47,913 nucleotides of DNA, from positions 1 to 47,913 of the forward strand of contig JANQGK010000129.1 of assembly GCA_028277365.1 (NCBI GenBank), given 5' to 3'. This stretch comes from Halieaceae bacterium (GTDB lineage Bacteria > Pseudomonadota > Gammaproteobacteria > Pseudomonadales > Halieaceae). How positions within the stretch are numbered: the first letter of the stretch is position 1; each line of letters opens with the position of its first letter. The notes under the pieces were generated by a model. It saw only the letters and a list, made by a program, of their open reading frames with translations. It made no database searches and was not told where the DNA came from. Below are positions 9,135-18,315 of this stretch, one piece after another. Made by a program: the position numbers and the translations under genes.

Positions 9135-9662
9135 CTAGGCCGGCTTGATCTCATCAGCACGGCCGGCTGTGTCAGTATTGCCTCGCAGGAGCTGCCAGAG
9201 ATTGGCGACCACAAGGGCTGAAAATAATATCAGAGTCTGCTCGGGTATGCTCAGGCCCATGAAGGTCCACACCACTTCGGCGCAGTTACCGTCTCCCATC
9301 AGAATCAGCTCGAGGGTTTCGGACAGGGGGAAGGTTTCCAGCATGTAGGACAGAGCCGGCCCGCAGGCTGGCACCAGTTCGTCAGGCAGATGCTGCAGCC
9401 AGACGTGGCGGGCCGCTACCGCGCCGCCACCCAGGGCGAACAGCCCGGCGATGATGGCGTACACCCGGCGACCCGGCAACCCTGGCCCGTGGGCGAAGGC
9501 GACCAGCGCAAACAGGCCGCAGCCCAGCACGAATACCCGCTGGGTCATGCACAGGGGGCAGGGCTCGAGGCCCAGTACGCCGTCCAGGTAGTAGGCAAAC
9601 ATCAAGGCCACGGCGCACAGGCCGGCAATCAGGCCGTTGGTCAGGCGCGGGGAAAGCAGCAT
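9135..9662 (-). CDS. dsbB: Disulfide bond formation protein B
   Basis: Four predicted TM helices, GLEPCPLCMTQRVF active site, second periplasmic loop with Cys residues. Confidence 0.9.
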   Translation of the reverse strand: MLLSPRLTNGLIAGLCAVALMFAYYLDGVLGLEPCPLCMTQRVFVLGCGLFALVAFAHGPGLPGRRVYAIIAGLFALGGGAVAARHVWLQHLPDELVPACGPALSYMLETFPLSETLELILMGDGNCAEVVWTFMGLSIPEQTLILFSALVVANLWQLLRGNTDTAGRADEIKPA

Positions 9663-9665
9663 TAT

Positions 9666-10256
9666 CTATTCCTTGTTGCGGGCCGCATGCTGGCGGCAAA
9701 ATTCCTGTAGTTCAGGGTAAAAGACCAGGAAAGCCTGTTCCAGTTCCGGCAGCAGCGGCTTCAGCAGGCTGTCGGCCCGGTGCAGCGGGTTGGGCTTGCG
9801 CATCCGCTCGCCGATGCGTGAAGCGGCGGAGATTACCGTATCCCAGTGTCGGTACTGCATCAAGAGGTCGTACTGTGCGAGGCGCCCCGCCATGCGCCGG
9901 GCAGGGTGACTGAGGGTGTCGCTGTAGGCATCCAGCACCCGATACACGCGCTGGCTGAAATGGCTCAGTTCCACCTCGGCAAAGCGCTCCCAGTGACGGC
10001 TCAGCAGGTAGTCGAACCCAAGGTCGAACAGGATGCCCGCGTAGCGTCGGGTGCCGTCGGGGAACGCCGCGCGCAGCCCGTCCAGGGTGGGGTGACGATC
10101 GGTGAAGCCGTCGATAGCGCGGTGCAAATCCACGCCCGGGTGCAGGACATCCGGCAGCGCCCCGGGCAGGAGCCCTTTGAAGTAATCCCCCTCTAGGGCT
10201 CCTGCCAGCAGCGCATCGTCCGGCCAGGCCAGGTGGAAGTGGGCGAGGTAGTTCAT
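9666..10256 (-). CDS. acpH: Acyl carrier protein phosphodiesterase (AcpH/DUF479)
   Basis: MNYLAHFHLAWPDDALLAGALEGDYFKG, IDGFTDRHP, RRYAGILFDLGFDYLLSRHW. Confidence 0.88.
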   Translation of the reverse strand: MNYLAHFHLAWPDDALLAGALEGDYFKGLLPGALPDVLHPGVDLHRAIDGFTDRHPTLDGLRAAFPDGTRRYAGILFDLGFDYLLSRHWERFAEVELSHFSQRVYRVLDAYSDTLSHPARRMAGRLAQYDLLMQYRHWDTVISAASRIGERMRKPNPLHRADSLLKPLLPELEQAFLVFYPELQEFCRQHAARNKE

Positions 10257-10283
10257 GCTGCCGGATACCGCGTAAGAAGCGAC

Positions 10284-11870
10284 CTACAGCGCGTCGTACT
10301 GCCGGTAGTAGTTCGCCAGATAAGTTTCGAAGTCGACGGCGTCCGCCGCTTCCACCTGCCGTTGGGCGTCCAGAGAGGCGGCGCTGGCCGCACGGAACTC
10401 GGCCAGCCGGGTCTCGTCGAGGGGCTGGGTGGTGAGTTTCTCTGCCCAGTCGCGGCTGGCCTGCATAGCCAGGGTAAAAAACGGCAGGTCGCGCTCGGCC
10501 ATGTCGGCGAGAATCTTGGCCGACGGCGTGAGCGCGGGGTCGGTGAGCTTATAGCCCTGCAGCGCCAGCACGCCCTGGTAATCCTCGCCGCCGTGGGCTT
10601 CATCCAGCGCCCTGGCAATCGGCAGCATGTGGTGCAGCAGTTCGCGGCCGTACTCCTCCAGGGTCTTTTGCCCCTCGCGGGTGGCGAGCTGCAGCCTGGG
10701 CTCGCGGCCGCGGTTGACCACCAACAACTGGTTGGCACTGATACGGGCGCGCTCGGCGTCGTCGCAGAGCGGGCTGTCGGCCAGCAGGCAGTGCAGCAGG
10801 AAGGTGTCCAGGAAGCGAATCTGGGCGCCGTCGATACCCACCGGCAGGTAGGGGTTTACATCGATGCAGCGCACTTCCACGTATTCGATGCCGTCGCGCC
10901 GCAGGGCGCAGAGCGGGGTTTCGCCAGAGCGGGCCACGCGCTTGGGGCGGATCGGGCTGTAGAACTCGTTCTCGATCTGCAGCAGGCTGGTGTTGAGCTG
11001 CTTTTCGTGGCCGTTCTCGCCAATGCCGATGGCGGCGTAGTCTGCGTGCGGCTGCACGATCGCCTCCTTGAGGGTGGCGATGTAGCTGTCCAGGGAGTTG
11101 TAGCAGACCGTCAAGTTCTTTTGGGCATTGCTCTGATAGCCGAGGTCGCCCATGCGCAGCGAGGTGCCCAGCGGCGCATGCAGGCTGCGCACGTGCTCAT
11201 CGAAAGGCTTCAGCCCGTGATAGTCGCCGCCGCGCAGGAAGCTCGCGCACACCGCCGGCGAGGCGCCGTACAGGTAGATCAGCAGCCAGGACCAGCGCCG
11301 GAAGTTGCGGATCAGGCCCAGGTAGCGCTCGGTGATGTAGTCCTGCAGCGGCCGGCCGTCGCCGTCGGCCGCCTGGGCGGCTTCCCACCATTCGCGGGGC
11401 ATGCTGAAGTTGTAGTGAATGCCGGCGATAGTCTGCATCAGCCGGCCGTAGCGATGGCCCAGGCCGTAGCGGTACACGGTTTTCATGCGGCCCACGTTGG
11501 AGTCACCGTAGCGTGCCACCGGGATCTGGCCGTCATCTCCCAGCACGCAGGGCATGCTGGCGGCCCACAGCAGCTCGTCACCGATTTCACGGTAGGTAAA
11601 GCGGTGGATGTCTTCCAGGGTGGCGAGGCTTTCACCGATGCTGGTGGACACCGGTGTGATGAACTCCAGCAGGGCTTCCGAGTAGTCGGTGGTGATGAAG
11701 TCGTGGGTCAGTGCGGAGCCCAGGCCCGCGGGATGGGGTGTTTGCGCGAGTCGTCCGTCCGGGGCGATGCGCAGGCTTTCCTTTTCCAGTCCGCGCTGGA
11801 TGCCGGTCAGCAAAGGCCCCTGCTGGGGGCCGGCGAGCTCAGCCAGGCGCTGCTCGTAGGTAGAAGACAA
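10284..11870 (-). CDS. gshA: Glutamate-cysteine ligase
   Basis: GIQRGLEKESLRIAPDGRLAQTPHP, ITTDYSEALLEFITP, EVRCIDVNPYLPVGID; 528 aa. Confidence 0.95.
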   Translation of the reverse strand: MSSTYEQRLAELAGPQQGPLLTGIQRGLEKESLRIAPDGRLAQTPHPAGLGSALTHDFITTDYSEALLEFITPVSTSIGESLATLEDIHRFTYREIGDELLWAASMPCVLGDDGQIPVARYGDSNVGRMKTVYRYGLGHRYGRLMQTIAGIHYNFSMPREWWEAAQAADGDGRPLQDYITERYLGLIRNFRRWSWLLIYLYGASPAVCASFLRGGDYHGLKPFDEHVRSLHAPLGTSLRMGDLGYQSNAQKNLTVCYNSLDSYIATLKEAIVQPHADYAAIGIGENGHEKQLNTSLLQIENEFYSPIRPKRVARSGETPLCALRRDGIEYVEVRCIDVNPYLPVGIDGAQIRFLDTFLLHCLLADSPLCDDAERARISANQLLVVNRGREPRLQLATREGQKTLEEYGRELLHHMLPIARALDEAHGGEDYQGVLALQGYKLTDPALTPSAKILADMAERDLPFFTLAMQASRDWAEKLTTQPLDETRLAEFRAASAASLDAQRQVEAADAVDFETYLANYYRQYDAL

Positions 11871-11959
11871 ACAGGCTCCTCAGGTTTTCGGGCGGTGGAG
11901 TTGATGTGGCCTGCGAGTTTAGGGGTGCATAGGTTGTAAAACAAGACTCCCGCGCCGGC

Positions 11960-13024
11960 TCAGGCTTCGTCCAGATAGCGCTCCAGCAGCTTGCAGACAA
12001 AGTTCTGCTGGATCTCCTGCTCCTGGCCGGTGGCCATCATGATGCGCGACAGGATCAGGCCGTAGCGCATGCCGGCGAAGATCCAGTAGTACTGGAAGTC
12101 ATCGGCGCTGAAGCCCGTGGCCGCCTGCCAGCGGGTGATGCTGTCCTCGTAGCTGGGCAGGCCCTCCAACCGCGGCAGGCCCAGGCCGTCGGCAAAGGTG
12201 TTGTCGATGAAGCAGTACCAGGCCAGGTCCTGCAACGGGTTACCGAGTACTGCCATTTCCCAGTCCAGCACTGCGGCCACGTCGCTGCAGTCTTCACTGA
12301 AGATAATGTTGCCGATGCGGGCGTCACCCCAGCACAGGCGGGTCATCTCGCCCTTGGGCTGGTGGGCGTCCAGCCAGTCCAGGGCGCGGCTGCAGATCGC
12401 GTGCCGGCGGCCCTCCAGTGCCCAGTCGTGGTAGCTGCGCCAGTGTTTTAGCTGGCGCTGCAGCGGCGTGCCGCGGCCGTTGCCGTCGAGGAAGTCGATG
12501 CCCAGCGCCTGGTGATCTAGCTGGTGAAAGCGCGCCAGCACATCGAGCCCTGCATTCCACAATTGCTCCCGCTGGGTCAGGCTGGTCTCGTGCATCAGCC
12601 AGCCGTCCATATTGTAGGGCGGCATATCCGTGGGAATGCGCCCCTCGGTTTTTTTCATGACGTAAAAGGGCACACCCAGCACCGCGGGGTCGGTTTCCAG
12701 GCCCCGTAACACCGGCACCGGGATATCGGTCTCTCGGCCGAGGAGTTCCATAATGCGGTATTGCAGGCTCAGGTCGTAGTCACGGAATACCGGGCGCTCA
12801 ATCTGCGGCTGCAGACGGCCCACGCAGGCCTCCTGCACGCGCTGGCCCTCGGCGTCCCAGCTCGCGTCGAACAGCAGGGTGACGTTAGACATGCCGGTGG
12901 CTTCCGGTATTTGCAGGTCAGACACCGCCACTGAGCAGCCCTGGCGTTGGCTCAGCCAGGCCGCGAGTTTGGCGCGGGTGCCTTCAAGATCTTCTACCAG
13001 GGGTGTGGGGCGTTGTTCTTCCAC
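11960..13024 (-). CDS. Phosphotransferase (APH/choline kinase-like) family protein
   Basis: LCWGDARIGNIIFSEDCSDVAAVLDWEMAVLGNPLQDLAW Brenner-type catalytic motif. Confidence 0.85.
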   Translation of the reverse strand: MEEQRPTPLVEDLEGTRAKLAAWLSQRQGCSVAVSDLQIPEATGMSNVTLLFDASWDAEGQRVQEACVGRLQPQIERPVFRDYDLSLQYRIMELLGRETDIPVPVLRGLETDPAVLGVPFYVMKKTEGRIPTDMPPYNMDGWLMHETSLTQREQLWNAGLDVLARFHQLDHQALGIDFLDGNGRGTPLQRQLKHWRSYHDWALEGRRHAICSRALDWLDAHQPKGEMTRLCWGDARIGNIIFSEDCSDVAAVLDWEMAVLGNPLQDLAWYCFIDNTFADGLGLPRLEGLPSYEDSITRWQAATGFSADDFQYYWIFAGMRYGLILSRIMMATGQEQEIQQNFVCKLLERYLDEA

Positions 13025-13138
13025 GTTGACTCCTGAGCTGCCTGGCGGCCGGCGTTATAGTGTCGGGATAGCCTAGGCCAGCGCCGACGCCCTCGCCAGA
13101 GCTGGGCTATAGTGGAGTAAAAAAACAGGAGCCCTGGT

Positions 13139-14002
13139 ATGAAAATCGGACTGATCCCCGTCAATATTGGCTTTCCCAACATCGAGGCCATGATTGGCTT
13201 CGCGCAGCAGGCGGAGGCCGCCGGCGTAGAATCCCTGTGGACCTTCGAACACGTGATCGTGCCGATGGACTACGCGTCGAAATACCCCTACGACAAGTCC
13301 GGCAAGATGGCGATCACCCCGGAGACCAATTTCGTCGATCCGCTGATTTGTCTGTCGGCGGTGGCGGCGGCTACCCGCTCGGTGCGGCTCGGCACCGGAG
13401 TAAATATCCTCTCTCAGGCCAATCCGCTCTATATGGCCAAGCAGGCGGCGGGCCTGGATTTTTTGAGTAACGGCCGCTTTATGCTCGGTGTCGGCATCGG
13501 CTGGCTTGAGGAAGAGTTCAATGCGGTGGGCGTGCCCTTTGCCCGCCGCGGCGCGCGCTTCGACGACTACGTACAGGCCATGCGCAAGGTCTGGTCCGGC
13601 GAGGTGGTGGAACACCAGAGTGATTTCATCCAGTGGACCAACTTCAAGAGCTATCCGCTGCCGGTGCAGGACCCGCTGCCGGTGATCATCGGCGGCGACA
13701 AGGGCAAGGTCTACCAGCGCATCGCCAAACACGGCAACGGCTGGTACGCCCCCACCCGCAGCCCCGAGGACCTGGCGCCGCGCCTCGCAGAGCTGAAGGC
13801 CGTGTGTGAGCAGGAGGGCCGCGACTACGACGATATCGAAATCACCGCCATGTGGACCCTGCGCGGCGGCCTGGATGAGCTGAAAGCCTATGAAGACCTG
13901 GGTGTGGCGCGCCTCAACGTGCCGCTGGCGGCCATGCGCGAGGCCAACCCGGCGGACGGCCTGGACAAGCTGCACAGTGAGGTAATCAGCCAGGTGGCCT
14001 GA
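13139..14002 (+). CDS. LLM class (putative F420-dependent) flavin oxidoreductase
   Basis: Luciferase-like fold: SLWTFEHVIVP, VRLGTGVNILSQANPLYMAKQAAGLDFLSNGRFMLGVGIGWLEEEF. Confidence 0.85.
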   Translation: MKIGLIPVNIGFPNIEAMIGFAQQAEAAGVESLWTFEHVIVPMDYASKYPYDKSGKMAITPETNFVDPLICLSAVAAATRSVRLGTGVNILSQANPLYMAKQAAGLDFLSNGRFMLGVGIGWLEEEFNAVGVPFARRGARFDDYVQAMRKVWSGEVVEHQSDFIQWTNFKSYPLPVQDPLPVIIGGDKGKVYQRIAKHGNGWYAPTRSPEDLAPRLAELKAVCEQEGRDYDDIEITAMWTLRGGLDELKAYEDLGVARLNVPLAAMREANPADGLDKLHSEVISQVA

Positions 14003-14005
14003 CCG

Positions 14006-14563
14006 GTGTCGGCATTCCTGCTCTCGCAGCTCCTGGTTGGGGTGGTGTTCTTCTTCGACCTGGCGTCTTTCCAGTTCCGGGAGAAGCGCAAGGTGTTGGG
14101 CTGCCTGGTGTTCTCGGCGCTGCTGATGGGCATCCACTTCTACCTGGTCGAGGCGTACACCGCGGCGGTGCTGGGCTTTATCGCAGCGGCGCGCTTTCTC
14201 ACTGCCATGTTTACCACTTCGCGCTGGCTGCTGGCCCTGTTCCTGGGCCTGGTATTCTGCAACGCAGTAATCAGTTTCGCCGGGCTCACCACCCTCCTGG
14301 CCACCCTGGGTGCTACGGTGACCACAACCGCCTCGTTCCTGGCCTCCGACCGGCGTTTTCGCGAGCTGATGGCTTTCGGCATTGTGATCTGGATCGTCCA
14401 CAACACGCTGGTGGGCTCGCCCGGAGCGGTTGCGCTGGAGACCTTCTTCCTGGGCAGCAACCTGGTGGGTTACTACCGCTTCTACCTGCGCAGGCCGCAG
14501 GCGGTGCCCGCCGAGCAGGCAACGCCCGGAGCTGAGCCAGTGACGCGCGCGGACGGGGATTGA
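14006..14563 (+). CDS. YgjV-family integral membrane protein
   Basis: Multi-TM hydrophobic protein with FDLASFQFREKRKVLGCLVFSALLMGIHFYL; GTG start 3 bp after the preceding gene. Confidence 0.65.
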   Translation: MSAFLLSQLLVGVVFFFDLASFQFREKRKVLGCLVFSALLMGIHFYLVEAYTAAVLGFIAAARFLTAMFTTSRWLLALFLGLVFCNAVISFAGLTTLLATLGATVTTTASFLASDRRFRELMAFGIVIWIVHNTLVGSPGAVALETFFLGSNLVGYYRFYLRRPQAVPAEQATPGAEPVTRADGD

Positions 14564-14670
14564 TAGCTCCGCAGCCACCTGGCCTATGCCGTCCGTTGAC
14601 TTGCCGGGCTCGGGACAACTGCTACCTTTTTAAATAAGCGAATAGTTGCCGAGTAGCGAACGGGGCTGGT

Positions 14671-15819
14671 ATGCGTATTACTTCATGGCTGGAAACCCTG
14701 GCCCGCAATGACGGGTCGGATCTCTACCTTTCCACCGGGGCGCCGCCCTGTGCCAAGTTCCAGGGCAAGCTGAAGCCTCTGTCCAAGGACGTGCTCAAAC
14801 CAGGTGAGATCAAGGACATCGCCTACGAGATCATGGACCCGACCCAGCAGGCGGAGTTCGAGAGCGAGCTGGAACAGAACATCGCCATCTCTATTCCCCA
14901 GGTGGGCCGCTTCCGCATCAACATTTTTGTGCAGCGCAATGAGGTGGGTATTGTCGCCCGCAACATCGTCACCACCATTCCCAACTGGCAGGACCTGAAC
15001 CTGCCGCCGGTGTTGCTGGACGTGGTGATGGCCAAGCGTGGGCTGATCCTGTTCGTGGGCGCCACCGGCTCCGGCAAGTCCACTTCCCTGGCCGCACTCA
15101 TCGACTACCGCAACAGCAACTCCGGCGGGCATATCATCACCATCGAGGACCCCGTGGAGTACGTGCACAAGCACAAGAAGTGCATCGTCAACCAGCGCGA
15201 GGTGGGGGTGGATACCCGCAACTGGCACGCTGCGCTGAAGAACACCCTGCGCCAGGCGCCGGACGTGATCCTCATCGGCGAGATTCGTGACCGAGAGACC
15301 ATGGAACATGCGCTGGCCTTCGCCGACACCGGCCACCTGGCCATCTCTACCCTGCACGCCAACAACGCCAACCAGGCCCTGGATCGCATCATCAACTTCT
15401 TCCCGGAGGAGCGCCGGCCGCAGCTGCTGATGGATCTGTCTTCGAACCTGCGCGCCTTCGTCTCACAGCGCCTGGTACCTACCACCGACGGCAAGCGCTG
15501 TGCCGCCATCGAGATATTGCTGGGCACGCCCACCATCGCCGAGCTGATCCTCAAGGGCGAGTTCGAGGGCATCAAGGAGATCATGGAGAAGTCGGTGGAG
15601 ATCGGTATGCAGACGTTTGACCAGGCCCTGTTTCAGCTCTACCAGGACGGCAAGATCAGCGAGGAGGAGGCGCTCAAGAATGCCGACTCCCAGAACAACG
15701 TACGCCTGAAGATTAAGTTCGCCGATGATGACGCCGCCGAGGAAGAGGGCCTGAGCCTCAGCCTCGAGCCCACGGACGACGAAGAGCAGGAAGAACAGGG
15801 AACCGTGTTCGGGCAATGA
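14671..15819 (+). CDS. pilU: Type IV pilus retraction-associated ATPase, PilT/PilU family (PilU-like)
   Basis: GATGSGKSTSLAALIDYRN Walker A, IIGEIRDRETMEHALAFADTGHL Walker B region, SDLYLSTGAPP, HKHKKCIVNQREVGVDT. Confidence 0.88.
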   Translation: MRITSWLETLARNDGSDLYLSTGAPPCAKFQGKLKPLSKDVLKPGEIKDIAYEIMDPTQQAEFESELEQNIAISIPQVGRFRINIFVQRNEVGIVARNIVTTIPNWQDLNLPPVLLDVVMAKRGLILFVGATGSGKSTSLAALIDYRNSNSGGHIITIEDPVEYVHKHKKCIVNQREVGVDTRNWHAALKNTLRQAPDVILIGEIRDRETMEHALAFADTGHLAISTLHANNANQALDRIINFFPEERRPQLLMDLSSNLRAFVSQRLVPTTDGKRCAAIEILLGTPTIAELILKGEFEGIKEIMEKSVEIGMQTFDQALFQLYQDGKISEEEALKNADSQNNVRLKIKFADDDAAEEEGLSLSLEPTDDEEQEEQGTVFGQ

Positions 15820-15820
15820 G

Positions 15821-17284
15821 CTAGCTGGAGGAGCGCAGTAGGCGGTCGACGATGCGTTCCAGGTGGGCGAGGCTTGAGCACTCCGCCGCGAAGTGGCAGC
15901 AGCTCAGGTAGCGCGGCATCTCTGAATCTCCGCTGCCCCACATCGGGCGCGACTCCGGGTTGAGCCAGATGACCTGTTTGGCGCGTGCATAGATGCTCTG
16001 CATGATGTCCAGTCGAGGGTCGCCGTTGTTGTTGCGGGCGTCACCGAGGATGATCACCGTGGTCTGGCTGTCGATATCGTCCAGCGCCAGCTGCGCGAAA
16101 TCCATCAGGCTCGAGCCGTAGTCGGTGGCGCCGCCGTACTGCCAGTTCACCAGTTCCACTGCCTTTTCCACCGGGTGCTGGTCGAACAGCTCGCTCACCT
16201 CTCCCAGTCGGTTGGAAAAAGCAAAGCTGCGCACCCGCGGCAGCACATCGTACAGGCTGTAGAGGAACATCAGCAGAAACTTGGCGTAGGCCGATACCGA
16301 GCCAGAGACGTCACAGACCGCCAGGATCTGTGGGCGTTGTTTCTTGACTGACTTCCAGTACAGGTTGAACAGCACGCCCTCGTGGGCGATGCCGCGGCGC
16401 AGGGTTTTGGCCATGTTGAGCTGGCCGCGCTTGGTGACCTTGCGGCGCCGCGAATGGCGGGCGGCCAGCTTCTTGGCCATGCGCCGCACCAGGTCCTGCA
16501 CCCGGAGCTGATAGTGGTGCTCGATATGGCTGAGGCGTGCCTTGGCCAGCACGTCGTCCATGAACTGCTGGTTGCGGCCCTGGGCGTGCAGCAAATACTC
16601 GCGCTCGACATGGTCGCGCACCAGCTCTCGCAGCCGGTCGCGATAGTTCTGCAGTTCCCCCAGGGCATCGCTGCCGCGGTTCTCGAGATCGACGATGGCG
16701 CTGCGGATGTGGGCCTCACCCAGTTCGTCGAGAATGCGGCGGGTGAACTGGCCCTTCTGGGTAAACATCTGGATGTCCGGCAGGCCCGCCGCGTCGCCGG
16801 CGCGGGCAATAGCCAGCGCCAGTGCGTTGCGATCGTCGTTGCGCAGCATGTCCATGATCGGCAGGTCGAGCTGGCCTGCCAGGTCCGGGTCGGCGGCCAG
16901 CTCGCCTTCGAGGTCGAGGCGTGTCTCGCCGCCATCGCCGCCATCGCCGCCATCGCCGTCGAGTTCGTTGAGCGCTGCCTCGGCGGCTTCCAGGTCGGCG
17001 GGATCCGCGCCGGGGATGCTTTCCTGGGCGTCCTCACTGTTGGCGGCTGCCTGCCGCGCCGCCTCGGGTAGCTGGTAAGAAAAGAACTGGTCGAAGCAGC
17101 GGTTGAAGGTGACTTTTTCTTCAGCCGTTTTCGCCAGCACCAGCGACAGACCGCTGCGTAGCTGGTTTCTGTCTTCGTAGCCCAGGGTGGTGATCACCTG
17201 CACCGCGTCCAGCGTTTCCGCCGGCGAGATGCGCACGTCGTGGCTGCGCAGCACATTGATGAAACTGACCAGCCGGGAAGGCAT
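15821..17284 (-). CDS. VWA (CoxE-like) domain protein
   Basis: C-terminal VWA: LAVCDVSGSVSAYAKFLLMFLYSL (DxSxS), TVIILGDARNNNGDPRL; directly downstream of MoxR. Confidence 0.85.
   Translation of the reverse strand: MPSRLVSFINVLRSHDVRISPAETLDAVQVITTLGYEDRNQLRSGLSLVLAKTAEEKVTFNRCFDQFFSYQLPEAARQAAANSEDAQESIPGADPADLEAAEAALNELDGDGGDGGDGGETRLDLEGELAADPDLAGQLDLPIMDMLRNDDRNALALAIARAGDAAGLPDIQMFTQKGQFTRRILDELGEAHIRSAIVDLENRGSDALGELQNYRDRLRELVRDHVEREYLLHAQGRNQQFMDDVLAKARLSHIEHHYQLRVQDLVRRMAKKLAARHSRRRKVTKRGQLNMAKTLRRGIAHEGVLFNLYWKSVKKQRPQILAVCDVSGSVSAYAKFLLMFLYSLYDVLPRVRSFAFSNRLGEVSELFDQHPVEKAVELVNWQYGGATDYGSSLMDFAQLALDDIDSQTTVIILGDARNNNGDPRLDIMQSIYARAKQVIWLNPESRPMWGSGDSEMPRYLSCCHFAAECSSLAHLERIVDRLLRSSS
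16928..16957. repeat. 9-bp tandem repeat (gccgccatc) encoding GGD repeats in the VWA protein
   Basis: Three perfect copies plus a partial fourth; encodes DGGDGGDGG linker. Confidence 0.85.
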
Positions 17285-17285
17285 G

Positions 17286-17315
17286 GGCTCAGGCGCGGCC
17301 GGCTCAGGCGCGGCC
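17286..17315. repeat. Perfect 15-bp tandem duplication across the moxR stop codon
   Basis: ggctcaggcgcggcc x2; each copy contains an in-frame TGA for moxR on the minus strand. Confidence 0.9.
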
Positions 17316-18260
17316 GGCGGCGCCGGCCTTGGGTGGGTTGAGCAGGCTTCTCAGCTCCGGTTCGGTGGCCTCGATGTCGTCCTGGAACTTGAGCAGCACA
17401 TTGAGGGTGCTGCGCACCACGGATTCGTCGAGCTGTTCCGCGTGCAGCAACAGCAGGCTGCGGGCCCAGTCGATAGTCTCGCTAATGGCGGGCGCCTTCT
17501 TCAGGTCGAGCTGGCGCAGGGAGTGCACGAAGCCGACGATCTGTTGGCGCAGATCCTCGTCTACGTCCGGTACCCGGCTGCGCACGATGCGCTCCTCCAG
17601 TTCGGTGGTGGGGAATGGGATATACAGGTGCAGGCAGCGGCGCTTCAGGGCATCGGAAATGTCGCGGGTATTATTGCTGGTGAGGAATACCACCGGCGAG
17701 CTCTTGGCCTTCACCGTGCCGATCTCGGGAATCGACACCTGGTAGTCGGAGAGAATCTCCAGCAGCAGCGACTCGAATTCGTAGTCGGACTTGTCCACCT
17801 CGTCGATCAGCAGGATCGAACCCTCGGATTCGTGCATGGCCTTCAGCAGCGGCCGCGGCTCGAGGAAATCCTCCGAGTAGAAAATATCGCCGAAGTGGTG
17901 CAGGCGGTCGACGGACTCCGCCAGGCCCTTGGCGCCCTGCAGCAGGTCACCGAGCTTCTCCTTCAGCACCTGCGTGTACAGTAGCTGCTTGCCGTATTTC
18001 CACTCGTACAGCGCCTTGGCTTCGTCCAGGCCCTCATAGCACTGCAGGCGAATCAGCGGCAGCTCCAGCAGCTTGGCGGTGGTCTTGGCCAGCTCGGTCT
18101 TGCCCACGCCGGGCGGTCCCTCCACCAGGATGGGTTTGCGCAGCTGGCAGGCCAGGAACACGGCGGTGGCGATCTCGTCGCTGCAGATATAGCCGTGTTG
18201 CTCGAAGCCGGCCTTGATGTCAGCCGCCGAGGCGAGCTGGGGAAAATCCAGGGTATTCAC
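17304..18260 (-). CDS. MoxR family AAA+ ATPase
   Basis: LVEGPPGVGKTELAKTTAKLL, GSILLIDEVDKSDYEFESLLLEILSDYQVSIPEIGT, LTSNNTRDISDALKRRCLHLYIPFP. Confidence 0.92.
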   Translation of the reverse strand: MNTLDFPQLASAADIKAGFEQHGYICSDEIATAVFLACQLRKPILVEGPPGVGKTELAKTTAKLLELPLIRLQCYEGLDEAKALYEWKYGKQLLYTQVLKEKLGDLLQGAKGLAESVDRLHHFGDIFYSEDFLEPRPLLKAMHESEGSILLIDEVDKSDYEFESLLLEILSDYQVSIPEIGTVKAKSSPVVFLTSNNTRDISDALKRRCLHLYIPFPTTELEERIVRSRVPDVDEDLRQQIVGFVHSLRQLDLKKAPAISETIDWARSLLLLHAEQLDESVVRSTLNVLLKFQDDIEATEPELRSLLNPPKAGAAGRA

Positions 18261-18315
18261 GGGCTGTCCTTCAGAGTCGGTCGCCTATTGTAGCGGATCG
18301 CGCTGGTACCGGGCC

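Noticed and set aside
10233-11939. 568-aa plus-strand ORF antisense to gshA
   Set aside because: Composition-driven shadow ORF in high-GC DNA; gshA on the minus strand is unmistakable and the plus translation has no domain signature.
13073-14578. 501-aa minus-strand ORF opposite the LLM and YgjV-like genes
   Set aside because: His/Gln/Arg-rich translation typical of antisense shadow; spans two well-supported plus-strand genes.
16928-16957. Tandem repeat as a possible CRISPR or regulatory array
   Set aside because: It is an in-frame 9-bp repeat encoding a GGD linker in the VWA protein.
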